Counted from the stretch's first letter, positions 1 through 6,523 are shown. The stretch is DNA of 13,366 nucleotides from DASXRU01 sp039933315 (GCA_039933315.1 JBDTOI010000119.1:1-13366), one strand, 5' to 3'. Translations and numbers: made by a program. Notes: generated by a model not told the origin, from the letters alone.

Positions 1-756
1 GCAAACAATCTCACCTTTGCCACCGCCATCGGCTCAGGAGCGGTTGTCAACAATAGCAACTACGTCGTGCTGGGAAGACCTGCTGATGCTGTGCGAATTC
101 CCGGGTTCCTGGATGTTAAGGGCAATACTTATCTCAAAGATCTGGTTGCAAGCAATGGAGATTTTTCCGGCCGCATAGTGCTCGACCTCCTCGGTGCAGC
201 AGGAAGCACTGACTTATGCTGGAACATCATAAAACAAATCGCAACTTGCTCATCGAGTTTGCGCTACAAAACCAACGTTAACCCGTTTTTGGGCGGTCTT
301 GATGTTGTTCGTCGCCTGCGTCCGATTACTTTTAATTGGAAAGACGGCGGAACGCGCGATATCGGCTTCGCGGCGGAAGAAGTCAATGAAATCGAGCCGC
401 TTCTATCGACCCACAACGCGCAAGGCGAAATCGAAGGCGTAAAGTACAAACAAATCACAACCGTCCTGGTCAACGCCGTCAAGGAACAGCAGCAACTGAT
501 CGAGCAGCAACAGCAGCAATTGCAACAGAAACACCAACGCATAGAAAAGCTCGAGACGCGCCTGGCCGCATTGGAAGCCGTGGTCAGGAAGATCGGCCCA
601 GGTTTCACTGCGCCTGGTGAACTACGAAACCACCGGACCAGGTCAGTCTTACGAAGTCGGGCGCCAGGAAGACAACCGACCCGGCGTTTAGATCGCCTGG
701 TGCCAGCGTTCATCACTTCGACGGAATATATCAGCAGCGGTTCGGCATGGTGGTAA
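1..756 (+). CDS. Peptidase_S74 (intramolecular chaperone) domain protein, 5' end outside window
   Basis: The reading frame is open from base 1, so the N-terminus lies upstream. Bases 1-245 encode a stalk-like stretch rich in small residues. From about base 247 the CSSSLRYKTN motif opens an S74 domain, followed by LRPITFNWK and GFAAEEVNEIEPLL, the usual signatures of the endosialidase-type chaperone that trimerises tail fibres or bacterial surface fibres and then cleaves itself off just before the domain. The Ser cluster at 250-258 is where the nucleophile of this family sits. Bases 480-590 encode a Gln/Glu-rich coiled coil, as expected at the C-terminus. After about residue 200 of the visible frame the protein becomes Arg/Pro-rich and unlike the family. 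It then runs into FITSTEY, which belongs to a DUF4214 tail, and stops at 754-756. The last 50 or so residues are therefore probably a fusion or frameshift artefact. Surface or extracellular location is inferred from the family. Confidence 0.8.
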   Translation, partial: ANNLTFATAIGSGAVVNNSNYVVLGRPADAVRIPGFLDVKGNTYLKDLVASNGDFSGRIVLDLLGAAGSTDLCWNIIKQIATCSSSLRYKTNVNPFLGGLDVVRRLRPITFNWKDGGTRDIGFAAEEVNEIEPLLSTHNAQGEIEGVKYKQITTVLVNAVKEQQQLIEQQQQQLQQKHQRIEKLETRLAALEAVVRKIGPGFTAPGELRNHRTRSVLRSRAPGRQPTRRLDRLVPAFITSTEYISSGSAWW

Positions 757-785
757 GCCACAGCAACGCCGAGTGTGGGCAGTAG
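700..785 (+). pseudogene. Remnant of a DUF4214-protein C-terminal tail, frameshifted
   Basis: The DNA encodes VPAFITSTEY in frame 1 and then, after an extra AT in the run ATATAT near 727-732, YQQRFGMVVSHSNAECGQ and a stop in frame 3. This matches the ends of the two DUF4214 proteins in the window, which close with FITS-EYQ-RF...SNAECG. Removing the two extra bases would restore one frame. The rest of that gene is absent, and its tail is spliced onto the S74 gene. The identification is by direct comparison with 3388-3468 and 4508-4597. Confidence 0.7.
761..784 (+). repeat. 24-bp direct repeat, left copy
   Basis: This stretch encodes the SNAECGQ tail and is identical to 931-954. The two copies bracket the palindromic element exactly. 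In the right copy the next bases give a TAA stop, which suggests the undisturbed gene ended there. In the left copy the element supplies the G of a TAG stop. Confidence 0.8.
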
Positions 786-930
786 GTGTCCGACAAACTT
801 CAGTTTGTCGACGACCTGCGTAAGCGACGCCTTGTCGAGTCGGAGGTGTCCGACAAACTTCAGTTTGTCGACGACCTTGCGTAAGCGACGCCTTGTCGAG
901 TCGGCAACAAACTGAAGTTCGTCGGACTTT
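785..930. repeat. 146-bp MITE/REP-like element with terminal inverted repeats and internal tandem copies
   Basis: Two near-identical units occupy 784-843 (60 nt) and 844-904 (61 nt, one extra T), followed by an inverted partial copy. Each unit contains a palindrome at 791-810 or 851-870 with arms CGACAAACT and AGTTTGTCG. The element ends are inverted repeats, 788-810 against 905-927, with 21 of 23 positions matching. The element is bracketed by a perfect 24-bp direct repeat at 761-784 and 931-954, so it looks inserted or duplicated in the end of the DUF4214 tail. No transposase is encoded. Confidence 0.75.
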
Positions 931-954
931 CAGCAACGCCGAGTGTGGGCAGTA
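931..954 (+). repeat. 24-bp direct repeat, right copy
   Basis: Identical to 761-784. It could be a long target duplication or the trace of a recombination event. It carries no full gene. Confidence 0.8.
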
Positions 955-1008
955 ACTCAACTGTCGCCACCGACGTTGAGATTTCAAATTCTTTAAGGTT
1001 GTTGGTTC

Positions 1009-1028
1009 GCACTCTTAAGTGCAAGGAG
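1009..1028 (+). promoter_or_regulatory. Small hairpin followed by a strong ribosome binding site
   Basis: GCACT-CTTA-AGTGC at 1009-1022 is a perfect 5-bp stem. It directly precedes AAGGAG at 1023-1028, which lies 10 nt before the ATG at 1039. The site fixes the start of the secreted FG-GAP protein. Whether the hairpin regulates translation is unknown. Confidence 0.5.
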
Positions 1029-1038
1029 ATCCTTTCCA

Positions 1039-3468
1039 ATGCATAAGGCCATTAGATTCTGCGCCGCACTAATCGCTGCGCTCACGTTCAGCATTCTTTT
1101 CTCCAGCTCGCAAACCGCTTTCGCGCAAGCACCGACGCTCGGCAATTATCCGCCAACGATGGTGGCAGTGGGCGCGAACACGACCGTTACGCCCGATGCT
1201 GCTCCGACCGGCGCGACTAGCATCAATGGTGCCACCAACAGCAATTTCAAAGGCGTTTTGATTGCCAATCCGACAACGGGTGTGGTGCGCGTAACGAACG
1301 CGCATCCGGCGGGAACATACCTGGTTACCGTGAAGGCTTTTAATGCCGGCGGGATGACCAGTAAGACATTCACCTTAACGGTGGTCAGCGGGACGCTGTG
1401 TACTGGCACAGTTCAATTCACCAACGCCGCCGATGTCAGCGTTGGTAACGCTCCTTATAGCGTAGCGATAGGAGATTTTAATAACGACGGCAATCAGGAT
1501 ATTGCGCTTCCCATCCAGGGCACAAACGCGGTATCCATTCGCTTAGGAAATGGCTCAGGCGGCTTTAGCGGCACCACCAGTGTCAGCGTTGGTTCGGTTC
1601 CTTATAGCGTGGCCATTGGAGATTTCAATAACGACGGTAATCAGGATTTCGCTGCTGCCAACAGAAACGGAAACACGGTATCCATTCGCCTGGGAGATGG
1701 CTCAGGCGGCTTTAGCGGCACCACTGATGTCGGGGTTGATGCTGGTCCTGTTAGCGTAGCAATAGGAGATTTCAATAACGACGGCAAGCAGGATTTTGCG
1801 ACTGCCAACGCATTCGCAATATTCCCAAACACGGTATCCATTCGCTTAGGAGATGGCTTAGGCGGCTTTAGCGGCACCACCAACGTCAGCGTTGGCGCTA
1901 GCCCGTCTAGCGTAGCGATAGGAGATTTCAATAACGACGGTAATCAAGATTTCGCATCTACCAACCAGGGCGCAGCCACGGTATCCATTCGCTTAGGAGA
2001 TGGCTCAGGCGTCTTTAGCGGCACCACCGATGTCGGCGTTGGTGCTGGCCCGGCCAGCGTAGCAATAGGAGACTTCAATAACGACGGCAAGCAGGATTTC
2101 GCATCTGCCAACCAAAACGTAAGCACGGTGTCCATTCGCATAGGAGATGGCTTAGGTAACTTTAGCGGCATCACTGATGTCAGCGTTGATGCTGGTCCTG
2201 TTAGCGTAGCAATAGGAGATTTCAATAATGACGGCAAGCAGGATTTCGCGACTGCCAACACAAACGTATTCCCAGGCACGGTATCCATTCGCTTGGGAGA
2301 TGGCTTAGGGGGCTTCAGCGGCACCACCAATGTCACCGTTGGTGTTGCTCCCACCAGCGTAGCAATCGGAGATTTCAATAACAACGGCACGCAGGATTTC
2401 GCTACTGCCAACTTTGGCGGAAGCACGGCGTCCATTCGCCTGGGCGGCTGTCTAGTAACGACGGCGGCGCCGGCTAGTATCAGTGGCACGATCGCAACCT
2501 CGGACGGAAGTCCGTTAGCGGGCGTGACGATCAACCTGAGCGGAGCCTGGTCCGCCAAGACCATCACCGACAGCAAGGGCAGATACCATTTCGACAACGT
2601 CGATACCGACAACTTCTACACGGTGCTGCCGGCACTGGCGAATTACTCGTTCAGTCCGGCGAGCCGTTCCTTCTCGTTGCTGGGAAACAAGACCGACGCA
2701 GTCTTCACGGCGGCGCCCGATGCGGTGATGCGCTCGAACGCGATCGACACCAATGAGTACTTCGTGCGGCAGCAGTATCTCGACTTCCTGGGGCGCGAAC
2801 CGGACCAGGGCGGTTTCGAGTACTGGAGTAATGAAATCGGCAAGTGCGGCCCGGATGCGGATTGCATCAGCAGGCGGCGCATCGATGTGGCGGCAGCGTT
2901 CTTTGTGGAGGAGGAGTTCCAGAAAACCGGCTCGTTCATCTACCGCCTCTACAAAGCATCGTTTGGCAATGCTCCCCGGTTCAATCAGTTCATGCCTGAC
3001 CGAAGCAAAGTAGTGGGCGGCGCGAATCTGCAAGCTGTCAGGAATGCCTTCGTAAATGAGTTTGTCGCGCGCGCAGCTTTCAAGCAAGCCTATCCGGATT
3101 CAATGAAGGCGGAGCAATTCGTCAACAAGTTGTTCGAGACCGCCGGGCTCATCCCGCATACGGGAGAATGGGAGAGCTATGTCCTGCGGCTGAACAATGG
3201 CGACACGCGGGCGCGGATTCTGGCCGACGTAATTGAAACGTCTGAGTTCAAGCAGCGCGAGTACAACCCTTCATTTGTGCTGATGGAATACTTCGGCTAC
3301 CTGCGGCGTGATGCTGATCTGGGCGGCTACAACTTCTGGTTGAATGTGCTCGACAACCGCGAACCCGGCAACTACCGCGGCATGGTCTGTTCATTCATTA
3401 CTTCGATGGAGTATCAGAAGCGCTTCAGCAGCGTAGTTACGCGCAGCAATGCTGAATGCGGGCGGTAG
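1039..3468 (+). CDS. Secreted FG-GAP/VCBS repeat protein with carboxypeptidase-regulatory-like and DUF4214 domains
   Basis: This 809-residue protein starts with a classic signal peptide (residues 1-29, charged MHKAIR, hydrophobic core, cleavage likely after AFA). Residues 30-118 form an Ig-like stretch ending in a TYLVTVKAFN strand. Seven FG-GAP/VCBS-type repeats follow (about 130-470), each with a VAIGDFNNDG calcium-loop-like motif; the seventh has NNNG. They would fold as an integrin-alpha-like beta-propeller. Residues 477-560 (SISGTI...GVTINLSG...DSKGRYHFDNV) are a carboxypeptidase-regulatory-like beta-sandwich. Residues 570-809 are DUF4214, with two FVRQQYLDFLGREPD / FGYLRRDADLGGYNFW type segments and a C-terminal SNAECG cap. 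AAGGAG lies 10 nt upstream of the ATG. Export is well supported. A role in surface attachment or matrix is inferred from domain type only, and no catalytic site is visible. Confidence 0.9.
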   Translation: MHKAIRFCAALIAALTFSILFSSSQTAFAQAPTLGNYPPTMVAVGANTTVTPDAAPTGATSINGATNSNFKGVLIANPTTGVVRVTNAHPAGTYLVTVKAFNAGGMTSKTFTLTVVSGTLCTGTVQFTNAADVSVGNAPYSVAIGDFNNDGNQDIALPIQGTNAVSIRLGNGSGGFSGTTSVSVGSVPYSVAIGDFNNDGNQDFAAANRNGNTVSIRLGDGSGGFSGTTDVGVDAGPVSVAIGDFNNDGKQDFATANAFAIFPNTVSIRLGDGLGGFSGTTNVSVGASPSSVAIGDFNNDGNQDFASTNQGAATVSIRLGDGSGVFSGTTDVGVGAGPASVAIGDFNNDGKQDFASANQNVSTVSIRIGDGLGNFSGITDVSVDAGPVSVAIGDFNNDGKQDFATANTNVFPGTVSIRLGDGLGGFSGTTNVTVGVAPTSVAIGDFNNNGTQDFATANFGGSTASIRLGGCLVTTAAPASISGTIATSDGSPLAGVTINLSGAWSAKTITDSKGRYHFDNVDTDNFYTVLPALANYSFSPASRSFSLLGNKTDAVFTAAPDAVMRSNAIDTNEYFVRQQYLDFLGREPDQGGFEYWSNEIGKCGPDADCISRRRIDVAAAFFVEEEFQKTGSFIYRLYKASFGNAPRFNQFMPDRSKVVGGANLQAVRNAFVNEFVARAAFKQAYPDSMKAEQFVNKLFETAGLIPHTGEWESYVLRLNNGDTRARILADVIETSEFKQREYNPSFVLMEYFGYLRRDADLGGYNFWLNVLDNREPGNYRGMVCSFITSMEYQKRFSSVVTRSNAECGR
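1441..2450 (+). repeat. Seven tandem ~147-bp coding repeats (FG-GAP units)
   Basis: The codons for GDFNNDG begin at 1471, 1618, 1765, 1921, 2068, 2215 and 2368, giving spacings of 147, 147, 156, 147, 147 and 153 nt. The repeats are also alike at DNA level (for example GGAGATTTCAATAACGACGG), which implies recent amplification or gene conversion. Units 3 and 6 share VDAGPVSV and an F-P insertion, and units 4 and 7 share the start NV-VG, which points to a three-unit higher-order duplication. Confidence 0.85.
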
Positions 3469-3475
3469 CAAATTA

Positions 3476-3508
3476 GCCGCAGATGAACGCAGATAGACGC
3501 GGATAAAG
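3476..3508 (+). repeat. Short 10-bp-period repeat
   Basis: Three 10-mers follow each other: CGCAGATGAA (3479-3488), CGCAGATAGA (3489-3498) and CGCGGATAAA (3499-3508). This kind of CGCAGATGAACGCAGAT motif is a familiar dispersed repeat in many soil bacteria. It sits between the FG-GAP gene and the 29-nt palindromic repeat. Confidence 0.55.
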
Positions 3509-3513
3509 AACTG

Positions 3514-3542
3514 TCAGAACCGCCTGCGGTAGCGGGCGGGCC
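3514..3542 (+). repeat. 29-nt GC-rich REP-like repeat, solo copy
   Basis: Begins TCAGAACCGCCTGCGG and ends GCGGGCGGGCC. It is identical over 29 nt to the reverse complement of 4715-4743 and differs by one base from 4599-4627. The last 11 bases of the window (13356-13366) match the left edge of this repeat (3511-3521), so another copy probably starts there. It lies 45 nt after the stop of the FG-GAP gene and could act as a transcript-end structure. Confidence 0.75.
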
Positions 3543-3545
3543 CTA

Positions 3546-3661
3546 TGGAGTGCGCCGGCAGAGCGCAGCGGCGACGGCGCTTTGGATAAACTTGATGCTA
3601 GCGAATACGGAAGAATCCAAAGCGGTGTCTCCCGATGCATCGGGATTGCCACCGCACTCCA
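3546..3661. repeat. Palindromic element with TGGAGTGCG...GCTTTGG arms
   Basis: The left half (3546-3586) runs from TGGAGTGCG to GGCGCTTTGGA. The right half (3616-3661) runs from TCCAAAGCGG to CCGCACTCCA and is the same module inverted. The halves are separated by about 29 nt. The right half has its own small hairpin, CCCGATGCATCGGG. The decayed propeller gene starts directly beyond it, so the element may mark the breakpoint that removed that gene's 5' end. Confidence 0.65.
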
Positions 3662-3670
3662 AATTTCTTG

Positions 3671-3942
3671 AATGCGGACGTCAGGAAGTCTGTGGCAAAG
3701 CTGCGCGCGAGCGATGGAGTCGTATTGGGAGCCTTTACTGTCCCTTCAGCAAATGGAATAGCTTTCGATGGAGCCCATATCTGGGTGACGGACAGTGGCT
3801 CCGACACCGTGATAAAGCTGCGCGCGAGTGATGGAGTAGTATTGGCAACCTTCACCGTCGGCAACTTCCCACAAGGCGTGACTTCGATGGAGCGAATGTC
3901 TGGGTAATGAACTGGCTGAGCAATACGGTTTCAAAACTTTAG
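3671..3942 (+). pseudogene. Remnant of a YVTN/NHL-type beta-propeller (streptogramin lyase-like) protein
   Basis: Frame 2 reads KLRASDGVVLGAFTV, then GIAFDGAHIWVTDSGSDTVI, then a second KLRASDGVVLATFTVG. These are typical blades of the propeller family that includes Vgb-like lyases. Just after QGVT (about 3881) the frame breaks, and frame 1 continues with FDGANVWVMNWLSNTVSKL and a TAG at 3940-3942. One missing base restores a continuous protein. There is no start codon context, signal peptide or further blades, and the 5' side abuts the palindromic element at 3546-3661. Fewer than three blades cannot form a propeller, so this is almost certainly a non-functional 3' fragment. The parent protein's substrate cannot be told. 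Confidence 0.7.
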
Positions 3943-4108
3943 CGGTCGCCGCGAACCGCTATGCTTGAAACCGCACTGCAACTTTCGCCAAGCGATTCTG
4001 AGCCATCAGATTTGTTCCCTGAACGGCGCGAAGAGGTCTTTGTGAGATGCGGGACGACATAGCAGTGATGGAGATAACGATCGATCCTTGACTTCATCAT
4101 GAGGGCTA
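3943..4108. other. Intergenic stretch without a recognisable gene
   Basis: Bases 3941-3960 can form a 6-bp stem (AGCGGT/ACCGCT) with an 8-nt loop right at the pseudogene stop, but no T-run follows. Nothing else is recognisable. Together with the elements and pseudogene on its left, it makes up the 3469-4108 gap between intact reading frames. Confidence 0.4.
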
Positions 4109-4597
4109 TTGGTTCGGAAGTATCCGCTGAGTTTGGCGACGGCAGCGCAGTTTGTGGACGCGGTGCTGGCCACGATCAGGAACGATAGTGGCGCCGAGCT
4201 GGTCTCACAATGTGACACGCTGATCGGACATTTCAATACCGGCGGGCGGGGACTCGTGATGTTCCATTTGGCAAATGACTACTGGAACGGCTGCAACCGT
4301 TTGCCGGGTAGTCCGCCGGCGCCGTGCGTGCCGGTCGGCTATGGGGATGCGGTAGACAACCGCGCGTTTATTGACGCGGAGTACAACCGCTCGTTTGTGT
4401 ATTCGCAATACTCGGGTTACTTGCGGCGGGACGGCGACATCGGCGGGTTCCTCTTCTGGCTGACGGAGGTGAGCAAAGCGCCACCGCGCAACGTGGCCAA
4501 GCAGCGCGGCATGGTGTGCTCGTTCATCACCTCAGAAGAGTATCAACGGAGATTCAGTTCGGTGGTCACGCACAGCAACGCGGAGTGTGGGAATTAG
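4109..4597 (+). CDS. DUF4214-domain protein fragment, 5'-truncated
   Basis: The 162-codon frame can only start at a TTG (4109), because an in-frame stop lies at 4100-4102. It has no signal peptide and no well-spaced ribosome binding site. It opens inside a domain: YPLSLATAAQFVDAVL aligns with YPDSMKAEQFVNKLF of the 809-aa protein. The end carries FVYSQYSGYLRRDGDIGGFLFW, then GMVCSFITSEEYQRRFSSVV and SNAECGN, nearly the same as that neighbour. It is therefore the C-terminal third of a DUF4214 protein whose front half is gone. An extra segment with two Cys (DYWNGCNRL...APCVPVG) is not in the neighbour. It may be a pseudogene. Conserved codons show that it was recently coding. Its stop is followed after one base by the inverted-repeat element at 4599-4743. 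Confidence 0.6.
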   Translation: MVRKYPLSLATAAQFVDAVLATIRNDSGAELVSQCDTLIGHFNTGGRGLVMFHLANDYWNGCNRLPGSPPAPCVPVGYGDAVDNRAFIDAEYNRSFVYSQYSGYLRRDGDIGGFLFWLTEVSKAPPRNVAKQRGMVCSFITSEEYQRRFSSVVTHSNAECGN

Positions 4598-4598
4598 T

Positions 4599-4743
4599 TC
4601 AGAACCCCCTGCGGTAGCGGGCGGGCCCATTGATTGCGGAATGCGGACTGCAGATCGAAGAACGATTAGCGGACCTTGAATTCGCATTCCGAAATCCGCA
4701 TTCCGAAATCGATTGGCCCGCCCGCTACCGCAGGCGGTTCTGA
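4599..4743. repeat. Nested inverted-repeat element between convergent genes
   Basis: The outer arms are 4599-4627 and 4715-4743 (28 of 29 positions pair) and belong to the REP-like family also at 3514-3542. The inner arms are 4632-4649 and 4693-4710 (16 of 18), belonging to the GCATTCCGAAATC family also found at 8953-9032. The element fills the gap between the DUF4214 fragment stop and the korB stop to within one base on each side. In RNA from either strand it would fold into one long hairpin, so it may serve as a bidirectional transcript end, although no T-run is present. Confidence 0.8.
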
Positions 4744-4744
4744 C

Positions 4745-5866
4745 TTATTCCACCACCCAGGTATCGCCGCTGTTGATTAGCTTTTCCAGACTGCCGGGGC
4801 CGGATTTCGCAATCGCTGCGTCGATCTGTTCAGTCATCATGTCTTCATAGGTCTTGCGCTCGACCGCGCGAAAGATTCCTACCGGCTGCGGAAAGGAAGG
4901 CTGCTCCATACGCGCCAGCATGAAAGCTACGGACGGATCCTCGAGGTTAATGTCATGGACCAGAATATCCGCTTCGGTGATTCCGTTTTCGCCAATCGTC
5001 ACGACTTCCGGATGCGCCCCGTTCATGCGAATGCCCTGCTTCCCCTCCTTGCCGAAAGTCATAGGCTTGCCATGCTCGAGATAGAGGACGCGCTCCGATC
5101 GCACACTTCGTTCAGCGAAAGAGTCAAAAGCGTGATCGTTGAAGATGTTGCAGTTCTGATAGACCTCTACGAACGACATGCCTTTATGCTTGGCTGCCGC
5201 CTGGACCACCGCGCCGAGATGCTTGACATCGATATCGATTGAGCGCGCCACGAAGGTTGACTCGCTGGCAATCGCCAGGGAAAGCGGATTGATGGGATAG
5301 TCAATCGTGCCCATTGGCGTGGACTTCGTCTTCTTGCCCATTTCCGAAGTGGGACTGTACTGGCCTTTGGTCAATCCATAAATACGATTATTGAAAAGGA
5401 TGTAGTTGAGATCCAGATTGCGGCGGATGGCGTGCATGAAATGATTGCCGCCAATCGAGAGCGCGTCGCCGTCGCCGGTTATCACCCACACACTCAGATC
5501 GGGATTGGAAGCTTTGATGCCGGTGGCAATCGCCGGCGCGCGGCCGTGAATGCTGTGGAAGCCATAGGTGTTCATGTAGTAGGGAAAGCGCGACGAACAG
5601 CCAATCCCGGAAACAAAGACGATCTTCTCGCGCGAGATGCCCAGCTCGGGCATCACCTTCTGCACGTTGTTCAGGATGGCGTAGTCGCCGCAGCCCGGAC
5701 ACCAGCGCACTTCCTGGTTCGAGACAAAGTCTGCCTTCGCCAACTTCACCGGCGCGACGCCGTCGGAAGTGGAGGTGCCCTCGTCGCTTTGCGGTGAGGG
5801 GCTCGACTCCGGGAAGGGATTGTTTCCGTTTCCGTTACCGCTTGTGCCATTACCACTCGTGTCCAT
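4745..5866 (-). CDS. korB: 2-oxoglutarate:ferredoxin oxidoreductase, beta subunit
   Basis: This 373-aa protein is the thiamine-diphosphate and [4Fe-4S] subunit of a 2-oxoacid:ferredoxin oxidoreductase, which oxidatively decarboxylates a 2-oxoacid with CoA and passes electrons to ferredoxin in the cytoplasm. The four expected cluster ligands are visible: C56 and C59 in WCPGCGDY, C90 in GIGCSS, and C238 in QNCN. The ThDP/Mg motif runs from GDGD (131-134) to NN (159-160). The first 45 residues are a Gly/Asn/Ser-rich tail not typical of the core family. AAGGAG lies just upstream of the ATG, 15 nt after the nucleotidyltransferase stop. The pairing with a fused gamma-alpha partner resembles the two-subunit KorAB enzymes, so 2-oxoglutarate is the favoured substrate. 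Pyruvate or another 2-oxoacid cannot be excluded. Confidence 0.9.
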   Translation of the reverse strand: MDTSGNGTSGNGNGNNPFPESSPSPQSDEGTSTSDGVAPVKLAKADFVSNQEVRWCPGCGDYAILNNVQKVMPELGISREKIVFVSGIGCSSRFPYYMNTYGFHSIHGRAPAIATGIKASNPDLSVWVITGDGDALSIGGNHFMHAIRRNLDLNYILFNNRIYGLTKGQYSPTSEMGKKTKSTPMGTIDYPINPLSLAIASESTFVARSIDIDVKHLGAVVQAAAKHKGMSFVEVYQNCNIFNDHAFDSFAERSVRSERVLYLEHGKPMTFGKEGKQGIRMNGAHPEVVTIGENGITEADILVHDINLEDPSVAFMLARMEQPSFPQPVGIFRAVERKTYEDMMTEQIDAAIAKSGPGSLEKLINSGDTWVVE

Positions 5867-5867
5867 T

Positions 5868-5880
5868 ATTGCTCCTTAGT
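5868..5880 (-). promoter_or_regulatory. Ribosome binding site of korB
   Basis: On the minus strand ACTAAGGAGCAAT precedes the ATG at 5866-5864. It gives korB its own strong translation start inside the operon, in contrast to korA and iscS, whose upstream sequence lacks a good site. Confidence 0.7.
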
Positions 5881-5881
5881 C

Positions 5882-6523
5882 TTACTTACTTTTGTCGCCT
5901 TGCTCGACGGCTTCAAATAATTGCAGATAGCGCTGTCGGACGTAGGGATCCAATCGCTCGGCAAAATCAGCGCCAAGGCTTCGGATTTTTATTAGTTCCT
6001 GCACATCTGCCAGATCCTTCAATCGATCCGGTGCTGTCATACCCGAGGCCAGTTTCAACTCGATTAGTTTTTCGAGTGTAACGAACTGGATACCATCAAT
6101 TTCTATTGCCGCCTCCGATGGTAATGGCATGCTCACAGGCTTGGATTTGCCGTCGCCAGGGTATTCGCCAGTCGTCATTACTTCAATGCTGACGCCGTCC
6201 TTTGTCGATCGCAGCCTTTTCTTTGCCCCCGGGAACGCGGGCGCATAACCCAGCCCAACGAGCTCGCGGTGAAAGGTTTCCAGTCCTTCATTTGTTAGCA
6301 CCAGATCGATGTCTTCAGTAAAGCGCGGATAACCGTGGGCCAGCAAGGCCACCGCCCCAATGACCACGTAGTCGATCCCATGCTCTTTCAAGTCTGCTGC
6401 GAGGTTCGCCAGCGTGTTATTGAGACTTCCTTGTCCCATAAAGTAACGCCGCGCTTCCGCATAGATCTCCTGCACGGAGTGATAACCTCCGGATAGAGAT
6501 GCGTCGGTAAGCACTTCTGGCAT
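5882..6523 (-). CDS. Nucleotidyltransferase-fold protein (AbiEii-like)
   Basis: Starting at the ATG one base after the Uma2 stop (TGA-T-ATG) gives 213 aa. A longer frame reaching 6616 would only read back through the Uma2 gene and is rejected. Residues 36-160 resemble the nucleotidyltransferase fold: YVVIGAVALLAHG (52-64), then RFTEDIDLVL with the D71-x-D73 metal pair, and E114 in SIEVM as a possible third acid. The usual GG or GS of the family is GA here (56-57). The C-terminal DRLKDLADVQELI (167-179) is the helix often seen in AbiEii/MNT-type proteins. Such proteins transfer NMPs to RNA, protein or small molecules, and many are toxins or antitoxins. The actual substrate here is unknown. It is co-oriented and tightly spaced with Uma2 and korB. 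Confidence 0.7.
   Translation of the reverse strand: MPEVLTDASLSGGYHSVQEIYAEARRYFMGQGSLNNTLANLAADLKEHGIDYVVIGAVALLAHGYPRFTEDIDLVLTNEGLETFHRELVGLGYAPAFPGAKKRLRSTKDGVSIEVMTTGEYPGDGKSKPVSMPLPSEAAIEIDGIQFVTLEKLIELKLASGMTAPDRLKDLADVQELIKIRSLGADFAERLDPYVRQRYLQLFEAVEQGDKSK

Noticed and set aside
785..904. Possible CRISPR array from two 60-nt tandem units
   Set aside because: The units are identical along their whole length with no unique spacers, and there are only two of them.
688..987. 99-codon minus-strand frame with repeated QTEVCRTP peptides
   Set aside because: It is translated from the palindromic tandem element and the antisense of the S74/DUF4214 tail. The peptide repetition reflects the DNA repeat, not a gene.
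1944..2612. Long minus-strand frames opposite the FG-GAP repeats
   Set aside because: They mirror the repeated sense codons. The sense frame has signal peptide, domains and a ribosome binding site.
3941..3960. Hairpin AGCGGT...ACCGCT as a terminator
   Set aside because: It has a short stem, no T-run follows, and it lies after a pseudogene. Noted only within the intergenic entry.
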